A stretch of DNA of 64,000 nucleotides from Isoetes taiwanensis (GCA_021234155.1 JAJEKV010000501.1:62001-126000); one strand, 5' to 3'; numbered from the stretch's first letter, positions 11,423 to 23,466 are shown. The notes: generated by a model from the sequence alone, not told the origin. Numbers and translations: made by a program.

Positions 11423-11561
11423 GTAAGTGCCTTGCCTTTCAATACATTTACTGTAGTACTAGAAATGTATAGCTTATCCAAATTAGTCCTATTCATCCTT
11501 AACCATCCCTAGAATAAAATAGTCTAGGAATTTTAGAGTGCACCATATTAAAATTTAGAAT

Positions 11562-12944
11562 GAGAGCGATCCAAATAGTAATTTTTTCAAACCAAATATT
11601 CCAAATATTCTCTTTTTTGCACTTTTTTGCATGGCAAAAAGGGCTTTTAGCCCACCCTTCAATCTTTGCTCAATAGTCTGATTCCATCTGAAGTTTTTTT
11701 CAATAGTGAGGCCAAGATATCTATAAGAACTAGCCTTCTCAACCACTTTGCCCTCATAATGAAACTCATATAAATGGTCCGGCGTGGTTCCAAAAATCGC
11801 TACTTTAGTTTTGCTGAGATTTACCGCCATTTTGGTAGCATCACAAAAAGCCGCTAGAACATCCAAGTGCTTCTGCAATCCCTTCTTGCTACATGACACA
11901 AACACCACATTATCTGCATACAAAAGCAAAAGGATAGTATATCCTCCAATCAAAGTCCCATCATCACCTAGCTCTGTCACCCATCTCTCCAGATCATCAA
12001 TAAAGATGCCAAAAAGAGTAGGTGAGAGAGGGCATCGTTACTTAACTCCGATGTTGCTTTCCATTTTGACATCAGAGGCAAAGGGGAAAGAAAGTTTCCC
12101 CAAAATTTTCTCATATAAGCGTAAGACCGCATCTCCAAGTTGTCCCATAGGTTAATCCATTGAACCTTGTCAAAAGTTTTTGTAAAATTTATAAGACTTG
12201 GAAACAAAGGCTTTCTCTTCCCTTTTACCAAATCCATCATCACCCAAAAGTTACAAGGCGGTCTGTGATCTTTTTGGCCTAAAGCCTGCTTGCCCTTTGG
12301 CTCTCACATCCTTTTGTTCTGCCCAAGCAGTAATTTTTTACTCCAAAATAGTAGCAAAAAGTTTTGCAAATAAGTTACTAACCATAATTGTCCTGTAATT
12401 ATTAGGATCACGCTCGTCTCCCCCCTTATGAATAGGAATAATTCTATTCACTTGCCAAGAGCCAGGAAAACCTTCTATAGTAACTACATTGAGCAATCTA
12501 GTCAAGATCCCGGTAACTGATGAACCTGCCCATTCTAAAATTTCTGCCACCAATCCAATAGAGTCTGCCACCTTACCATTTGCCATTCTTCTCAATCCAG
12601 TATCCACCTCTTCATCAGTAAATTGCAAGAAGTCTCTTCTTGCGATATGATTATCATTTATGGCACCTTCCACATAGTACAGTTTCTTCACATGTCTGAA
12701 CTAGTGCAGGACGCTTCTGTTTGCCCTGCCCTGACTTATTCCAAAATTTCTTCGGTTCAGATAGTAATTGCGCAACCATGTCTTCTTGCTTACCCTGTAT
12801 GAATGATATTTTCTTAGCCCTGGCTACTTTTTTGAATTCTTTAATCAAATTGATCCTTTCTGCCCCTTTTGCCTTTTTATATTCAGAGCATTTCAATCTA
12901 CACTCGGCATCAAACCATCCATTACAAGGAAGATTTTTTTCCAT
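11562..12944 (-). pseudogene. LINE A reverse transcriptase
   Basis: Minus-strand pieces give GWFDAECRLK, then ANGKVADSIGLVAEILEW, IPIHKGGDERDPNNYRTI, LINFTKTFDKV (first catalytic D region), LLLLYADNVVFVS and MAVNLSKTKVAIFGT, then SYRYLGLTIE. This is the normal order of RT motifs in LINEs. The catalytic box reads YADN instead of YADD, which removes one metal-binding aspartate. Frames change at least three times, so the copy is inactive. Confidence 0.82.
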
Positions 12945-12975
12945 ATAACATCAAACCATCCATATACAAGGAAGG
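12909..12975. repeat. Short tandem duplication inside LINE A
   Basis: CATCAAACCATCCAT plus ACAAGGAAG occurs at 12909-12933 and again at 12948-12974, 39 bases apart. It repeats the codons for LPCNGWFDAEC of the LINE. Confidence 0.6.
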
Positions 12976-13279
12976 GATTTTGCCATCCTCGAGATACAAG
13001 ACATTTCGCGTGCATTTTTCAAGTATGAAGGAAGTTGACTTGTCGAGAAAGCTACGCTTCGATTCGGCCATTCAATATGTTGTGCCCTCTCTTCACATAT
13101 GTGTGTGTACATTTACAACTCTTTTCTCCACTACTTTAAAACAACGAGGAACTTAAATGACTATGAAACTATTTGTATGCTCTTGCCATGGAAACATGAA
13201 CTATAATAGGAGCGTGATCGGATCGGACTCGATCTAGAAAAGCGCCCGCGATAAAAAAAAGGAAATTTGTTCGAAACTT

Positions 13280-14000
13280 CAATGAGACCTTATTACATAA
13301 TCCATTGTACTTCTCCCTTTACATGTACATTTATCGATGGAGGAAAAATTTGCAATGCCATTGTACAACATTAAATTAAGCCCGCTACACATATGTAATA
13401 AGAAATTTCCCATTTGAGTTGGCCATTTTATAGTATCTTCAAATACACGACCCCAACCTGCAATCTCCAATTCATAATTATTTAATTGCAATAACCAAAT
13501 GGGGTCCCCATTTTCAGTCGCTATACACTTTGTTTTGTCCCGGTGCTTCCATTGAAATCCCCCAAAACAGGACTTCTCCCTTAAAAGATAAATCTAAGAT
13601 GTCATGTTCCAAATACTGAAACGGGTCATCTTTATCCATATCATCTTGTTTATATGCAATGCTCTCAAGTGGTGGAAAATAGCAATCTCCTATATTTTTT
13701 TTTCCCTTCTGTCCTTCCATTTCAATCCAAATATATTGCTTTGTTTCACGTTTTGGAACCAACTTGACCAAATGCCTAAGCTCTTGCCGCACATAACATG
13801 CTACTCCTCCATAGCCTCTCGCCTTCAACCCTTATTGTTCCATCTTGAATGACAATTTCAAATCCTTGAATGTGTGGCAATCCATATTCCTCATGCTCCC
13901 ATGTTTCTAAAAAGAATATCAAACCTAGTCTTTCAAGAACATCACCCAATGCTTAAAATATCCATCTCGCCCAAATGGCAAATATTCCATGCAGGATCCT
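13280..14000 (-). pseudogene. LINE A endonuclease
   Basis: Minus-strand frames read LGDVLERLGLIFFLETWEHE (catalytic E in LET), then GYGGVACYVRQELRHLVKLV, YIWIEMEG, CYFPPLES, DKDDPFQYLEHDILDL, GEVLFWG (in place of GDFN), and GLNLMLYNGI...CTCKGRSTMDYVI. These are the blocks of an exonuclease-endonuclease-phosphatase domain that nicks target DNA. The D and N of GDFN are lost. LINE H carries a closely similar domain. Confidence 0.8.
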
Positions 14001-14995
14001 AATGATCTGTTTCTATGCAATGGGTTCCTCTACAATAACTCTCACATTCTTCCAATAAGCTTTCTTGTTACTCTGTTTAGCTGCTTTGAATTTTCTTGTT
14101 CGATTTTCCATGTACGTGAATTGCTCCCGAGTAAGATCATTGTTTACCGAGATATTCTTGCCGAAGTAGAGCATCCTTTACCTCCACATCTGCTCTTCTT
14201 TGCACGACTTTACGTCTTTCTCCACGTTTTCAAATTTCACAATGACATTGTGAGGCTTATTTGTCTTTTGTCTTTCAATGTTGTAGAGAGGAACTAGCTC
14301 ACTTCCTCTCTTGCGTTTTTCTGTGCAACCGGACAAACCCGCAATTCGATATTTAAGGCCCGTTTCTCCCTTTCTTGATGCTCCAAAATATCATTGATTT
14401 TGTTATTGAGTTTTCTGAATTACATCTTTCATTGATGTATGCACATCATTTAGAATGAAGGGATCCCAGCGGAGTTGCAAATAACCTACAATAGATGTTC
14501 TTCGACAAAGAATCAATATAAAAAGCTTTTATATTGGTAGCGGGATTATTGATGGACACTTATGGTATCTTTCTTGCATATTTTTTGAGTACCTAGGCAT
14601 ACATATTTATCTATTGATATATATACGGTATGAAAGCCCTCCTCTTGATTATCCATTTGGATTTATGTGTGAGATCTCCAGCTCCCCGATTGCTTTGAGC
14701 TTCATGAGTGGGGAGCACTTGTTCATCTCCCATAGGACCCTTTTTTTGTGAGATCTCCAACTCTCTTTTTAACGGTCGGTTTGGGAGTGGAGAGCACTTG
14801 CTCTATTGCGATTAAGATGTCTTGGACAATAAGGGAATTATCTGTTATCCTTGAGTATTTTGATTCTCTTGTAGTTCTTGAGCAGTAGGGAAAGAGATTT
14901 AGTGCAAAGCGAGGGGAGAAACTTAGAAAATTTGGAGCATTCCCCGCCCTAGAAAAATCAAGCTCGAATCGAATCGAGCAATCTCTTTTGGATGT

Positions 14996-15311
14996 TTACG
15001 GCTCTGAATTGTGATCTTGAGCCCTTAATATTTGAGCTGGAGTCATAGGTTTCACCATTCCTGGTTTATCAGCAACTAAACCCTTCCCTATCCATTCTTT
15101 GTTCAGTTTTTTTGAGTAATCTCTTTCTCTCTTTTTTGCTTTGTCTTTTTGTCCTTTTGACACTTCCATTAATATGTTTCCTTGATTTCCTTGTAGTAAG
15201 CGTGATCCATCCTTTGTCTTTGTCTTGGGATCCATGGTGGCTAGTTTCTTCTTGACTAAATCCACTTTCCCCGTGCCCTTGCACACTCCCCTTTATGAAG
15301 GCGAAGACCAC
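14996..15311 (-). pseudogene. LINE A ORF1-like remnant
   Basis: The minus frame is rich in Lys and Arg (VKKKLATMDPKTKTKDGSRL, then GQKDKAKKRERDYSKKLNKE). It lies upstream of the endonuclease on the element strand. It is assigned to ORF1 or the ORF2 lead by position and basic composition; no zinc knuckle is visible. Confidence 0.4.
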
Positions 15312-15524
15312 ATATCGGGAGCGGTGGATAAACCAAACCCCTTTGTAGTTTTAGGCGCTTTGGATTTCCAAAAATCACGTGTAGCTTATGCGATCCGGGA
15401 TATCCTTAAGGATATCTAACTAAAAGACTTTATATATCTCTTCATGCGATTACATTGGGTTTAGCCCCTTGTCTTTGATGCCAACGAGGATGAGGATGAT
15501 GAAGTTGGTGAGGGTCAAAAGAAG

Positions 15525-15835
15525 GGGCAGTTGAAGAATCCGGCCCCCCCTCTATTGTAGTATCCAGGCTGAAAGTTATAGTAGTATCGGCCCCCTCCAT
15601 TGAACTAATCCGGCCCCTCCATTAAACCTATCCGGCCCTCTCTCTCTTTGCATCACCCGGATAAGACAAATCGTACAAGATTTTTAGTATTTTTTTTTTG
15701 TACTAAATCGGCGCCAGGGGGGGGCGGATAGGTTCAAATGGGGGCGGATTCATTCAATGGGAGGGGCCATCTACTTCAATCAATGCACCACAGGCGGCGG
15801 TTTCTACAATAGAGGGGCGGATTCTTCAAATTAGC
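15525..15835. mobile_element. Mutator-like MITE, about 310 bases
   Basis: Long inverted repeats frame the element: TTGAAGAATCCGG...CCCTCTATTGTAG on the left, and CTACAATAGAGGGGCGGATT followed by CTTCAA on the right. Inner parts also pair (CCATTGAACTAATCCGGCCC with GGGGCGGATTCATTCAATGG). The 9-base direct repeat CAAAAGAAG flanks it at 15516-15524 and 15836-15844. Target duplications of 8-9 bases with long TIRs fit Mutator-like elements. There is no coding capacity. Confidence 0.7.
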
Positions 15836-17507
15836 CAAAAGAAGAACTCCGTTTCGGAAAAAGAGTTAGGTGGTGGCCTTACAAATTGGTTCCTTGCTTT
15901 AACAAGAAATTGGTTGATGCTTCATGGAGACATTCTACCATGAAGTAGGGGAATTCTAACCAATAAATTTTACTGATTTGAACTTCCTTGCTCATGGCGA
16001 AAGCTCAACTTTAAGTTGTGCCGGCCTAACTCTCTCATGTCGGACACATCCAATCAAAGCCCGATCGAAGGTCGTGAACCTATTCTTGACAAAGACTGAT
16101 TTAAAGCGGGATGTTTACCTTTGATTTCTCTTTTTTACCATTGCATTGATCTCAACCTGCACTTCCCTTTGAAGTTCATTGGCGTAGTCAATCGGAGGCA
16201 TCACAATCGTTGTCGCATCTCAATGCGGTTCTTCCCACACTATCGCCACCATATCTCGAGGAGGATGGGATGAATACTAAAAATCCCCTATTTGAGTTGT
16301 GTCCCCTGTTTTGGGCCCATGGTTATCCCCAACCTATCCATCGGATGCATGATTTGGGCTCGTCCACGATTTGTGACGGACCCACGAACCTATTCTCAAA
16401 ATGCTTTTTTATGCGTATGGATTTGAATGTCCTTCTTGCCTATACGCCCATTACCATCCATATTTTCTGTCCTCACTTTTCGGTCTCATTTTGATTGCCC
16501 GCACGGATTCCTTAGCAACATTCCCTGTCATTTGGTCCATTCTATTCAAATCTCTACCATTCTTCATCGGCAAGAAAACTCTAGCTCTCCCTAGGCACTA
16601 CTATTCCTTCCATGAGCATCTCGAGGTGCTTTGAATCATCACATCTCGTCCATGTGCTTTAATCAATAAATGAGATCATGAACCTTACCTTTGCCATTAT
16701 CACATATTGATGATCTATAATATGGTCATTTTGAGTAATTGTAATCTGGGAGATCTCCAAGGCCATTATTGTATTGAATTGCAACCATTTCAAGGCTATA
16801 AGAGACTTTAAATTTTGCATAACAAGTAAAAACATTTTCCTTTAGTCCAATCAAATATCATTTTTTTTTAGCGATTATTTTTGTGAAGTTATAAAGAAAA
16901 AGTTCACATAGTCATGGTAGAAGGGTTTCTTACCAACCTGTACAAAACTTTATATCTATCACCCAAAGATTTGCCACTTCAAGTGCTTTATTCTCCTCAA
17001 TCAATTTCACTAGTCGGAATTTCTCTTTTGTACAAGTTTTGTCGGCATCAAAAACATGTTGGTTTCAACGCATGCATACTCACCATCCATAAAAATGTAG
17101 ATCATGGCAAGGGTGCATATAGATGACTTTGTCAAAATATTGTTTTGTCATTTACATCACACGACCTTTTATAGGCTCTAAAGAGACCTCATTTGCGTGC
17201 TCAATTTCTTTGAATAGATCTTTTTGCTCTAGAATTAGCTAGATAGACAGATAAAAACTTAGAAAAGGAAAAACTTAACCAACCTAGATAGAAAACTAGT
17301 CAATACATACAACACAAACCTAGAAAACATAGAAATCAATCGAGTCTTGTAAAACATAAAAACTAGAAATATAAACTTAGCCAACCTACTAGTTATGGTG
17401 CCCAAGTGTCTTTCTTGGGCATAAGTTGGAAACATATGTGAGTATATAGCATTTAAAACTTATAGAAACCAAGCCTAGCATTCTTTGTGCTATAAGAGAT
17501 TTGTGTC
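15836..17507. other. Non-coding stretch
   Basis: Open frames of up to 94 codons at 16210-16634 and 16914-17126 show no motif I recognise and no neighbouring element. I see nothing further to annotate. Confidence 0.4.
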
Positions 17508-18197
17508 CCCCCCCCTCCCCTTTTTTTTTTCCCTTTACCTTTTTGCTACTTCTCCTTTGTTCCTTTTTACCCTTTTTCTCCTTTTCTTCCTTCTTCCCTA
17601 ATTTACTTTTTTGGCCTTTTGCCTTTATCCTTTTTCGTTTTTCTTTTTTCTTTTTTTCTACTTTTTTACTTTCTTCCTTCTTTTCGGTTTTCCTTCTTTC
17701 TTTCTTTTTCCCTTTATTATTTTTTTCCCTTTTGCCCTTCCCCGTTTCCTTTTCCCTTTCCCCATTTCTCTTTTTGGTGGCCGGATTCAATGAATTTCGG
17801 GCATAAGGTCTTTTGCCCTTGCCCTTTCCCATTTTCCTTTTCTATTTTCCCCTTCCTTTTTCTCCCATTTCTTTTTTGCCCTTTACTTTTTTTTCCTTTT
17901 TCTTTCTTTTTCCACTTTTCCCCTTTTCCATTTGCCGTGTTTTCCCTTTTCCCTTTCTTTTTTTCCCCTTCCATCCCTTTCTATTTTCCCATTTTACTTT
18001 TTATTTTTTCTCTTTTCCATTTCCCCTTTGCCCTTCCTCGATTTCTTTTTTCCCATTCTCCTTTCCCTTTTCCCTTCTCTCTTTTCCATTTGCTCCTCCC
18101 GTTTTTTCCTTTTTTTTTCTTTTTATTTCCCCTCTTCTTTACACCTTCCTTTTTCCTTTCCCCTTCCCTTCCCTTTGCTTTCCCCCTTTTTTACGAA
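17508..18197. repeat. Polypyrimidine tract of about 690 bases
   Basis: The plus strand is almost only C and T, in irregular runs such as CCCTTTTCCTTTTT, broken by a few A and G. It is low-complexity DNA able in principle to form triplex structures. Its long open frames (Phe/Ser/Pro-rich on plus, Lys/Glu/Gly-rich on minus) follow from the composition and are not genes. Confidence 0.85.
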
Positions 18198-19020
18198 GTA
18201 AGAGTTGGTTTTGTAATTAATTATAAAAATTCAAGTATAAAGCAAAATCCATGCTTTAAAATGAAAGCATGATGAAAGAGAGAGTAGTATCTAGTCATTA
18301 CAAAAGCAACATAGGCTGAATAAATCCTATATCGAAGAATATCCAAAATGAAGTCGAATGATGAGTAGAATTTGAAGCACCGAGAGGACTTTAACATTGA
18401 CGAAAGATCCCACCAATGTCGAGAGAAATGATATCCGTTAGCAATTTGTCACCTTAGATCTCAAATCCTATTCATAGTATAAACCAACCAAAGTAGTGAA
18501 ACAAGATGAAAATTTAGATAAGAGCACACCAATATAGGAAATTCGGAATGGAAGGAGGAAAGAAAAGTCAGTCAACAAAGAAGGTCCCATGGTCAAATCA
18601 AAGGACTATGACTATGCAAAGAAGATAGAATTGAAGTAGGCATTGAAGGGATCGGTTGTTCCAAAGGTATAGGACATGGCTGGCCAATTGTTATTGTAGA
18701 ATAAATGAAATGTATCAACATCTCCCAAGAGTAAAAGCAGTGATCCATAGACATCTGCAAGTTGCTTATGGTTATAGCACATCGATCTGTATCTTGAAAG
18801 TTGCCTTTCAATAAGACTGAAATGATTGTTGATTAGAAACGACTATAAGCAATGGATCGAGCAACCTCTCTGCGAGAAAATGGCAGCCCATAAGTCTTCA
18901 ACGTCCTTCCGATAATCTAACAAGCCAGCCCTCATCATATATGACTTCATTGATGTAGCCAAATTGTTCTCAAACATGTCATCACTTGAAGATTGATGAA
19001 AAGGAGATTGATTATTAAAC
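18198..19020. other. Non-coding stretch, possibly the 3' UTR of LINE D
   Basis: No gene is recognised. The part near 19000 may be the 3' UTR of the minus-strand LINE D, but no poly(A) or repeat tail marks its end. Confidence 0.35.
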
Positions 19021-20420
19021 TTGCTCTTCCCTTATCCTCGCTTGAGAAACTCAAGATATTCTAGGATCATCGAGAAAAAGAGGATGTTAGAATCTACCAC
19101 ATTCAAATTTGAAGCAAACAAATCAAAACAACCCCTGTATTCTCCATATGAATCCTATTTCCTATCACAGTTAGGACCAAATCTTTATTTGTGCGCAAGA
19201 GCAAGAGTTTCAAAGTCAAATTGAAAATATAGCTTAATCCAAAAATAGAAAGTTTTTTGTGTCCATATAAAACTCGATTTCTTGATTTCCAAATATTCCA
19301 AAGGGGCGAATGAACAATGGTGTTAGTGAATTTGTCATTAGATTGAAGAATAGACAGAAGATCTTGATTATGAGATATTCCAAACTTATTAGTTAACCAA
19401 GACCAGAACCCATTTAGCTTATTGCAGAAAAAGATATGACTCATATTTTCATCATTATCACAGAGCATGGGATAATCTGTCAAAATATTAGAATTCCTTC
19501 TTGATAAAGAATAAACATTATTCAAACTGCCATTAGCAATCAGCCAAATGAAATAAGAAATTTTGGGAGGACAATAAGAATTCCAAACTTTGGAGAATAA
19601 GGTCTTAAGTTGATCAGTATTGATTGGCCACTTTGTCATTGCTTTACAATGCATCATTAGCGTAAAGGGCATTATACATCCTCACCTTATATCCCACCTT
19701 GCCATCAATAGCCCAATCTCCATATTCCCCGGATTGAGAGAGATATTACACAAAGGATTCTTAATATAGAAGAAGACTTTTTTTTATCCGAGGAGGTGCC
19801 CCTAATGAGCTCTTTTAGCTTAGTCCAAGAGATAATCCTGTCTCTTAAGAAAAGATCTTTGATGTAAGTGAAACCTGCATCCGACCATTTCTTGCAAAGT
19901 TTTGGATGTTGAATAGTTGGCATAGAGAAATCATGATTTGCAAGAATTGGATTCGAGAAAATAGGCATTTCACCATGAAACTGTCTTTAGAAACAAAAGC
20001 ATAATCTGAGAAATAGAATTCCAAGCCTTAATTAAATTGCACATCGGAAGAGAGATATTGATGGTAGGCTTAAGATTATCAAAGGCAGAGTGAGGAAGCA
20101 GATGTTGAATAGAAGGATGACCATAAGGATGACTTTTATGAATCCAATATCTAATGAACTTAGAGGTGAGGGAACCGATTACCATGAATGGCCTTTCAGG
20201 ATGAACTTACCCGCTAAGGATTGAGCTTGAAGAAATAAATTCTTGCAGCCAAGCCTCCTTAAGACCTTAGATCTACAAATGGGGGGATGGAGTGGCCAAC
20301 AACCATGTTCTTATGCCAGCCCAATCAATTGCCATGAATTCGGTTGCCTTGATTTACGGAGACCCAAGCCGCCGTCGGTCGATTCCCCATGAGTCCGAGC
20401 CACAGGTAGGATCAGGTAGT
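19021..20420 (-). mobile_element. LINE D (minus strand), 5' truncated, zf-RVT type
   Basis: Minus-strand pieces read GGLGLR near 20370, then IRYWIHKSHPYGHPSIQHLL, LPHSAFDNLKPTINISLPMC, HPKLCKKWSDAGFTYIKDLF, and a zf-RVT domain (WNSYCPPKISYFIWLIANGS, LCDNDENMSHIFFC). This is the region after the RT palm in plant L1-type elements and resembles LINE C (HPFGW, LPHSIYFDF). The palm and everything upstream are missing, so the copy is 5' truncated. Frameshifts near 19970 and 19690 break the frame. Confidence 0.75.
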
Positions 20421-21539
20421 ATAGCCCTTAAGGAAAGTTCAAAAGGCTATTTTTAAGGGTATCGAGAAATTTTGGACGCTATGGTTTAGTAGGGCCCATT
20501 ATAGATGAAAAAATAAAATTAGCCAACTTTTCTACAAACAAGTCTCACTCCACTTGAAAAATTCCCTTTTGTTGCTATTATTTATATTGATGTTGTTGCT
20601 CATGTTATGTTATGATGTATTCACCCTTCGAGGTGACTTTATTGATGTATTGATGTCATGTGCTCATGTTTATTCAAGGCTTCGCGCAGCCTAGGTCGAT
20701 CCCGAAGGAAGACGGGGCAAATGACCTATCCACTTTTCCTCACCGATCCGGTTCTTGGGATTGGCGTCGGTGGATGGCCCCCGCCGGTTTGGCTGTCGGG
20801 GAGGATGAAAACTTTCCGATACGATGGGAGCATCGAGAGGAAGTAGGGGACTTCACAAATATCCTTTTTGGTTTTCATGGTATAGCATAGACTAAGTATG
20901 TGTTTTAATTTATCCCAACGACCTCGGCGGTCAGAAAACCTTCTTGGCACGAGCCCTTGGGGTAAAGTCCATAGTTCCATATCGATCCTACTCCGAGAGG
21001 CGGGTTTTCTACCCCTTCAGCGGAACTGTATTGGAACGCCATATCATTTACTTCGAGAAGGTGGTCGCTATGGGTGATACACGTTTGCCCAACCTCGCTT
21101 TGGCCATGGCGATGGGTCCCGAAGCGCGAGAGCCTGCTTTGGAAGGACAAGCAAGCTCGATGGTTCTCCTTATTTGGGGTGTGCAACAACAGATGTGTAC
21201 ATGTAAGGACAAAGAAAGATCACAAGGCACTTAAGTTGTACCTAGATGCTACTTTCCTTCGCGAAGCTTCGAAATGCATATGCTCGACCAAGACGTTAAG
21301 GCGGCACACTATCGCCAGACAAGTCAATCCCGGACTCACGAGAGGCCCACACTAGTACTTATACACCCATGAAGAAGCGGACTTATAGCTTACATTAACG
21401 CGGGTGCACATCACGCCTCTGCATTGAGACGGGGACGTTGGGCTCGGGAAGTACGAGAGCAAAGGCTTTGCTAGTGTTGCCACCAGGGCGCCATTGAGGA
21501 TGAATGTCATGCCCTCTAGGTCTGCCCAGCGTTTGCCCA
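20421..21539. other. Unassigned stretch with short open frames
   Basis: Overlapping frames of 76-96 codons at 20658-21355 are open on both strands. I recognise no domain. The next LINE 3' end on the same strand suggests this may be its diverged interior, but that is a guess. Confidence 0.3.
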
Positions 21540-21866
21540 TATCAGAGAGCGGTATGTTCGATTACTAGTGTCTGGCCAACCGTTGCATGAGTTGTTGAAT
21601 ACGGCGTCAGTGGGTTTGTTGGGGTCATACCTCCAGCAGGTTATGGATGCATGGACTCAGTTGTGTCTTCTGGGACGGCATTGAACTGTCCTACACAATT
21701 GTACAGCATGCCAGCAGACTTATTACTGCTAAGGTTTTTCCCTCGAAAACCCCGGTGGCGGGTTTTTAATCCTATCGATAATATGTTTCTTTGCTCTCTT
21801 TTTGTTTGGGTCCCATAGGCGGTCGGTCTCGTGGGCGCTAAAATCTATTCTATTCTATTCTATTCT
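21540..21866 (+). mobile_element. LINE 3' end with (TATTC)n tail
   Basis: The stretch ends in the same design as the 44-58 kb LINEs: an inverted repeat AAAACCC/GGGTTTT (21746-21752, 21760-21766), the word GGGTCCCATAGGC, a small hairpin, ATAAAATC-like sequence (CTAAAATC) and a (TATTC)n tail at 21845-21866. The closest relatives are the ends at 45921-46055 and 57968-58095. Coding sequence is too decayed to read. Confidence 0.6.
21817..21829 (+). other. LINE 3' terminal hairpin (copy 1)
   Basis: AGGC at 21817-21820 pairs with GTCT at 21826-21829, including one G-T pair, around a 5-base loop. An outer CCCA/TGGG stem flanks it. The tail starts 15 bases later. Confidence 0.5.
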
Positions 21867-22995
21867 TCTTTATATAGACTATATTTTTTCTTAATTTATG
21901 CCTAATTTCTAAACTCTTTTAAGCAAACAACTTCTAGATTGTATCCAAACATTGTGTATATCTAAAACTTCAAAATGCCCTATTATATTGACGTCTTTTT
22001 GGGAAGTAACCCTTTTCTATCTTCTTTTCCACAAGTATTAAATATTAGAACTATAGTGATTTAAAATGTTGGATATTATTAGACTCAAATCCCCATAGTG
22101 ATCATGCATTGCTACCTTATTATTATGGGTTTTCAACTTACGCCTAACAACATTAGGTTATGTAGGAATAAGAGTAGTGAGCTTACGGGGTCGGTGAGAT
22201 GCGGAGGAGATGCGCCTCCCACCGCTACCTCGGAACCGTGCATCTCCCAGCCCTGATGGATGAGGCTTTGCTCGAAGCTGTTCTCCAAGGGCTGGGTTTT
22301 GTCATCCCCCCCCAAGGCCACGAGAGCACCCTTCAAGCAATTGAAGATCTGATCAGTTTAATTTGTTAGCAATCGATCGAATAGGTTTTGGTAGAGCTGA
22401 TTTTGACCTCTTCGATAAGTTTTTTCTTTGCATCCTTTGTTTCGACAGAGTTGGCTCTCTCAGGGTTTCTGCTCATAATTCACAGCCTTACTTAGCCCTG
22501 GGCAACAGCTTTGAGAGGAATCTCTTTCTCTTAGGGGTTCCCACAGAATTCGGAATTGATCCTCTCTATTACTGGGCAAATTTCTTTGATCTCCAGCCTG
22601 CAGAATTTTTCGACGACCTTGGAATTGTGGTGTGGAGGTTCGGGGTGGCAAATTAGTTCTCTCTGTTCTTGATTTCTGTGCTTTTGGTTCCCCCCTTTTT
22701 TCTTTCTTTTCTTTTTTCTTCTTGTTTATCTCCGTACTTCCCATTTCTTGGAATTGACGCTTCTTTGATAATGGATGGGACCCTCTACCCCTAACTAGAT
22801 CCTGCAGGTCTTTCAGGGTACGAGCAGCCCCCTTTCATTATCCAGGCAGCTTTCCCCCCTCTCTTTCCAATCATTTTTTTCTCCCCTTTTCATTGTCCTT
22901 TTCCATCTTTTCGGATCTTTCGACCCTTTTCTATTCCTTCCCCTCTTTTTGCTCCCCTTTACTCTTATTCTCTTCTTTCTCTGTTCCGTCTCCCC
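21867..22995. other. Non-coding stretch; the right part is a pyrimidine-rich leader of LINE C
   Basis: No gene is recognised. From about 22680 to 22990 the plus strand is rich in C and T, which fits a 5' UTR just upstream of LINE C ORF1. The word GCATCTCCCAGCCC at 22240 is shared with 36637. Confidence 0.4.
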
Positions 22996-23466
22996 TTGAA
23001 TCTCTGCGCCACCATGAGAACTAAGGCTTCGACAAGCAAACCGGCTATGGAAGGATCCTCCCAAACAAGGATCCCGTATGAATACAAAGATACGGACCCA
23101 ATTTTGATCATCCAGAGTTGGGACCAAATCTTTGTCCTCGAGGGCAAGAAGGACCAATCGTGGATAAAAATGAAGGAGCTCAAAGCTGCCTTCGACATTA
23201 TCAGGGAACAGCAAGAATCAGCAGCAGATTGCATGGGTGTGCAGAAGGAGGGTCAAATCTTGGTATGCAAGCTTGAAATGCAGAGATTGGAAAACCAGTA
23301 TAAGGAGGGCAAAGCCAATGATCGGGACCTGGCATGGCAAATGCTCCAGAAGATTCAGGAGATGGACAACCTTCTTTATCAACTCATCAGAGTCAAAACA
23401 GGGCACTCAAAAGAAGATTGTTGCAGCCTGAAAAACCAGATTTTTAGGAGATCCATGACGAGATGA
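22996..23466 (+). pseudogene. LINE C ORF1, coiled-coil part
   Basis: A 156-codon frame is rich in charged residues and predicted coiled coil (MKELKAAFDIIREQQESAAD, then KLEMQRLENQYKEGKANDRD and MLQKIQEMDNLLYQLI). Position and composition fit the ORF1 RNA-binding protein of an L1-type element. After a shift, a frame at 24077-24328 includes SPVYIMKWDPLF, reminiscent of the DUF4283 core of plant LINE ORF1. That match is tentative. Confidence 0.5.

Larger units (their letters stand above)
11562..15311 (-). mobile_element. LINE A (minus strand), frameshifted, lacking its 3' end
   Basis: On the minus strand the order is ORF1 (15.3-15.0 kb), AP-type endonuclease (14.0-13.28 kb), linker, then reverse transcriptase (12.7-11.56 kb). 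The coding similarity ends abruptly at about 11562 in the thumb (GLKKLLFGSL), exactly where the duplicated intron of the malectin gene begins. The C-terminal zinc motif and 3' UTR are missing. LINEs usually lose the 5' end, so loss of the 3' end points to a later deletion or recombination. The endonuclease resembles that of LINE H at 51.8-52.3 kb. Confidence 0.82.

Noticed and set aside
17389-18272. Long open frames on both strands in the polypyrimidine tract (up to 217 codons)
   Set aside because: Residue composition only mirrors the C/T or A/G bias; no domain, no start context.
20944-21234. 96-codon frame in a cluster of overlapping frames
   Set aside because: Open on several frames and both strands; no domain recognised.
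22363-22656. 97-codon frame (MLAIDRIGFGRADFDLFDKF...)
   Set aside because: No motif; lies in the presumed 5' leader of LINE C.
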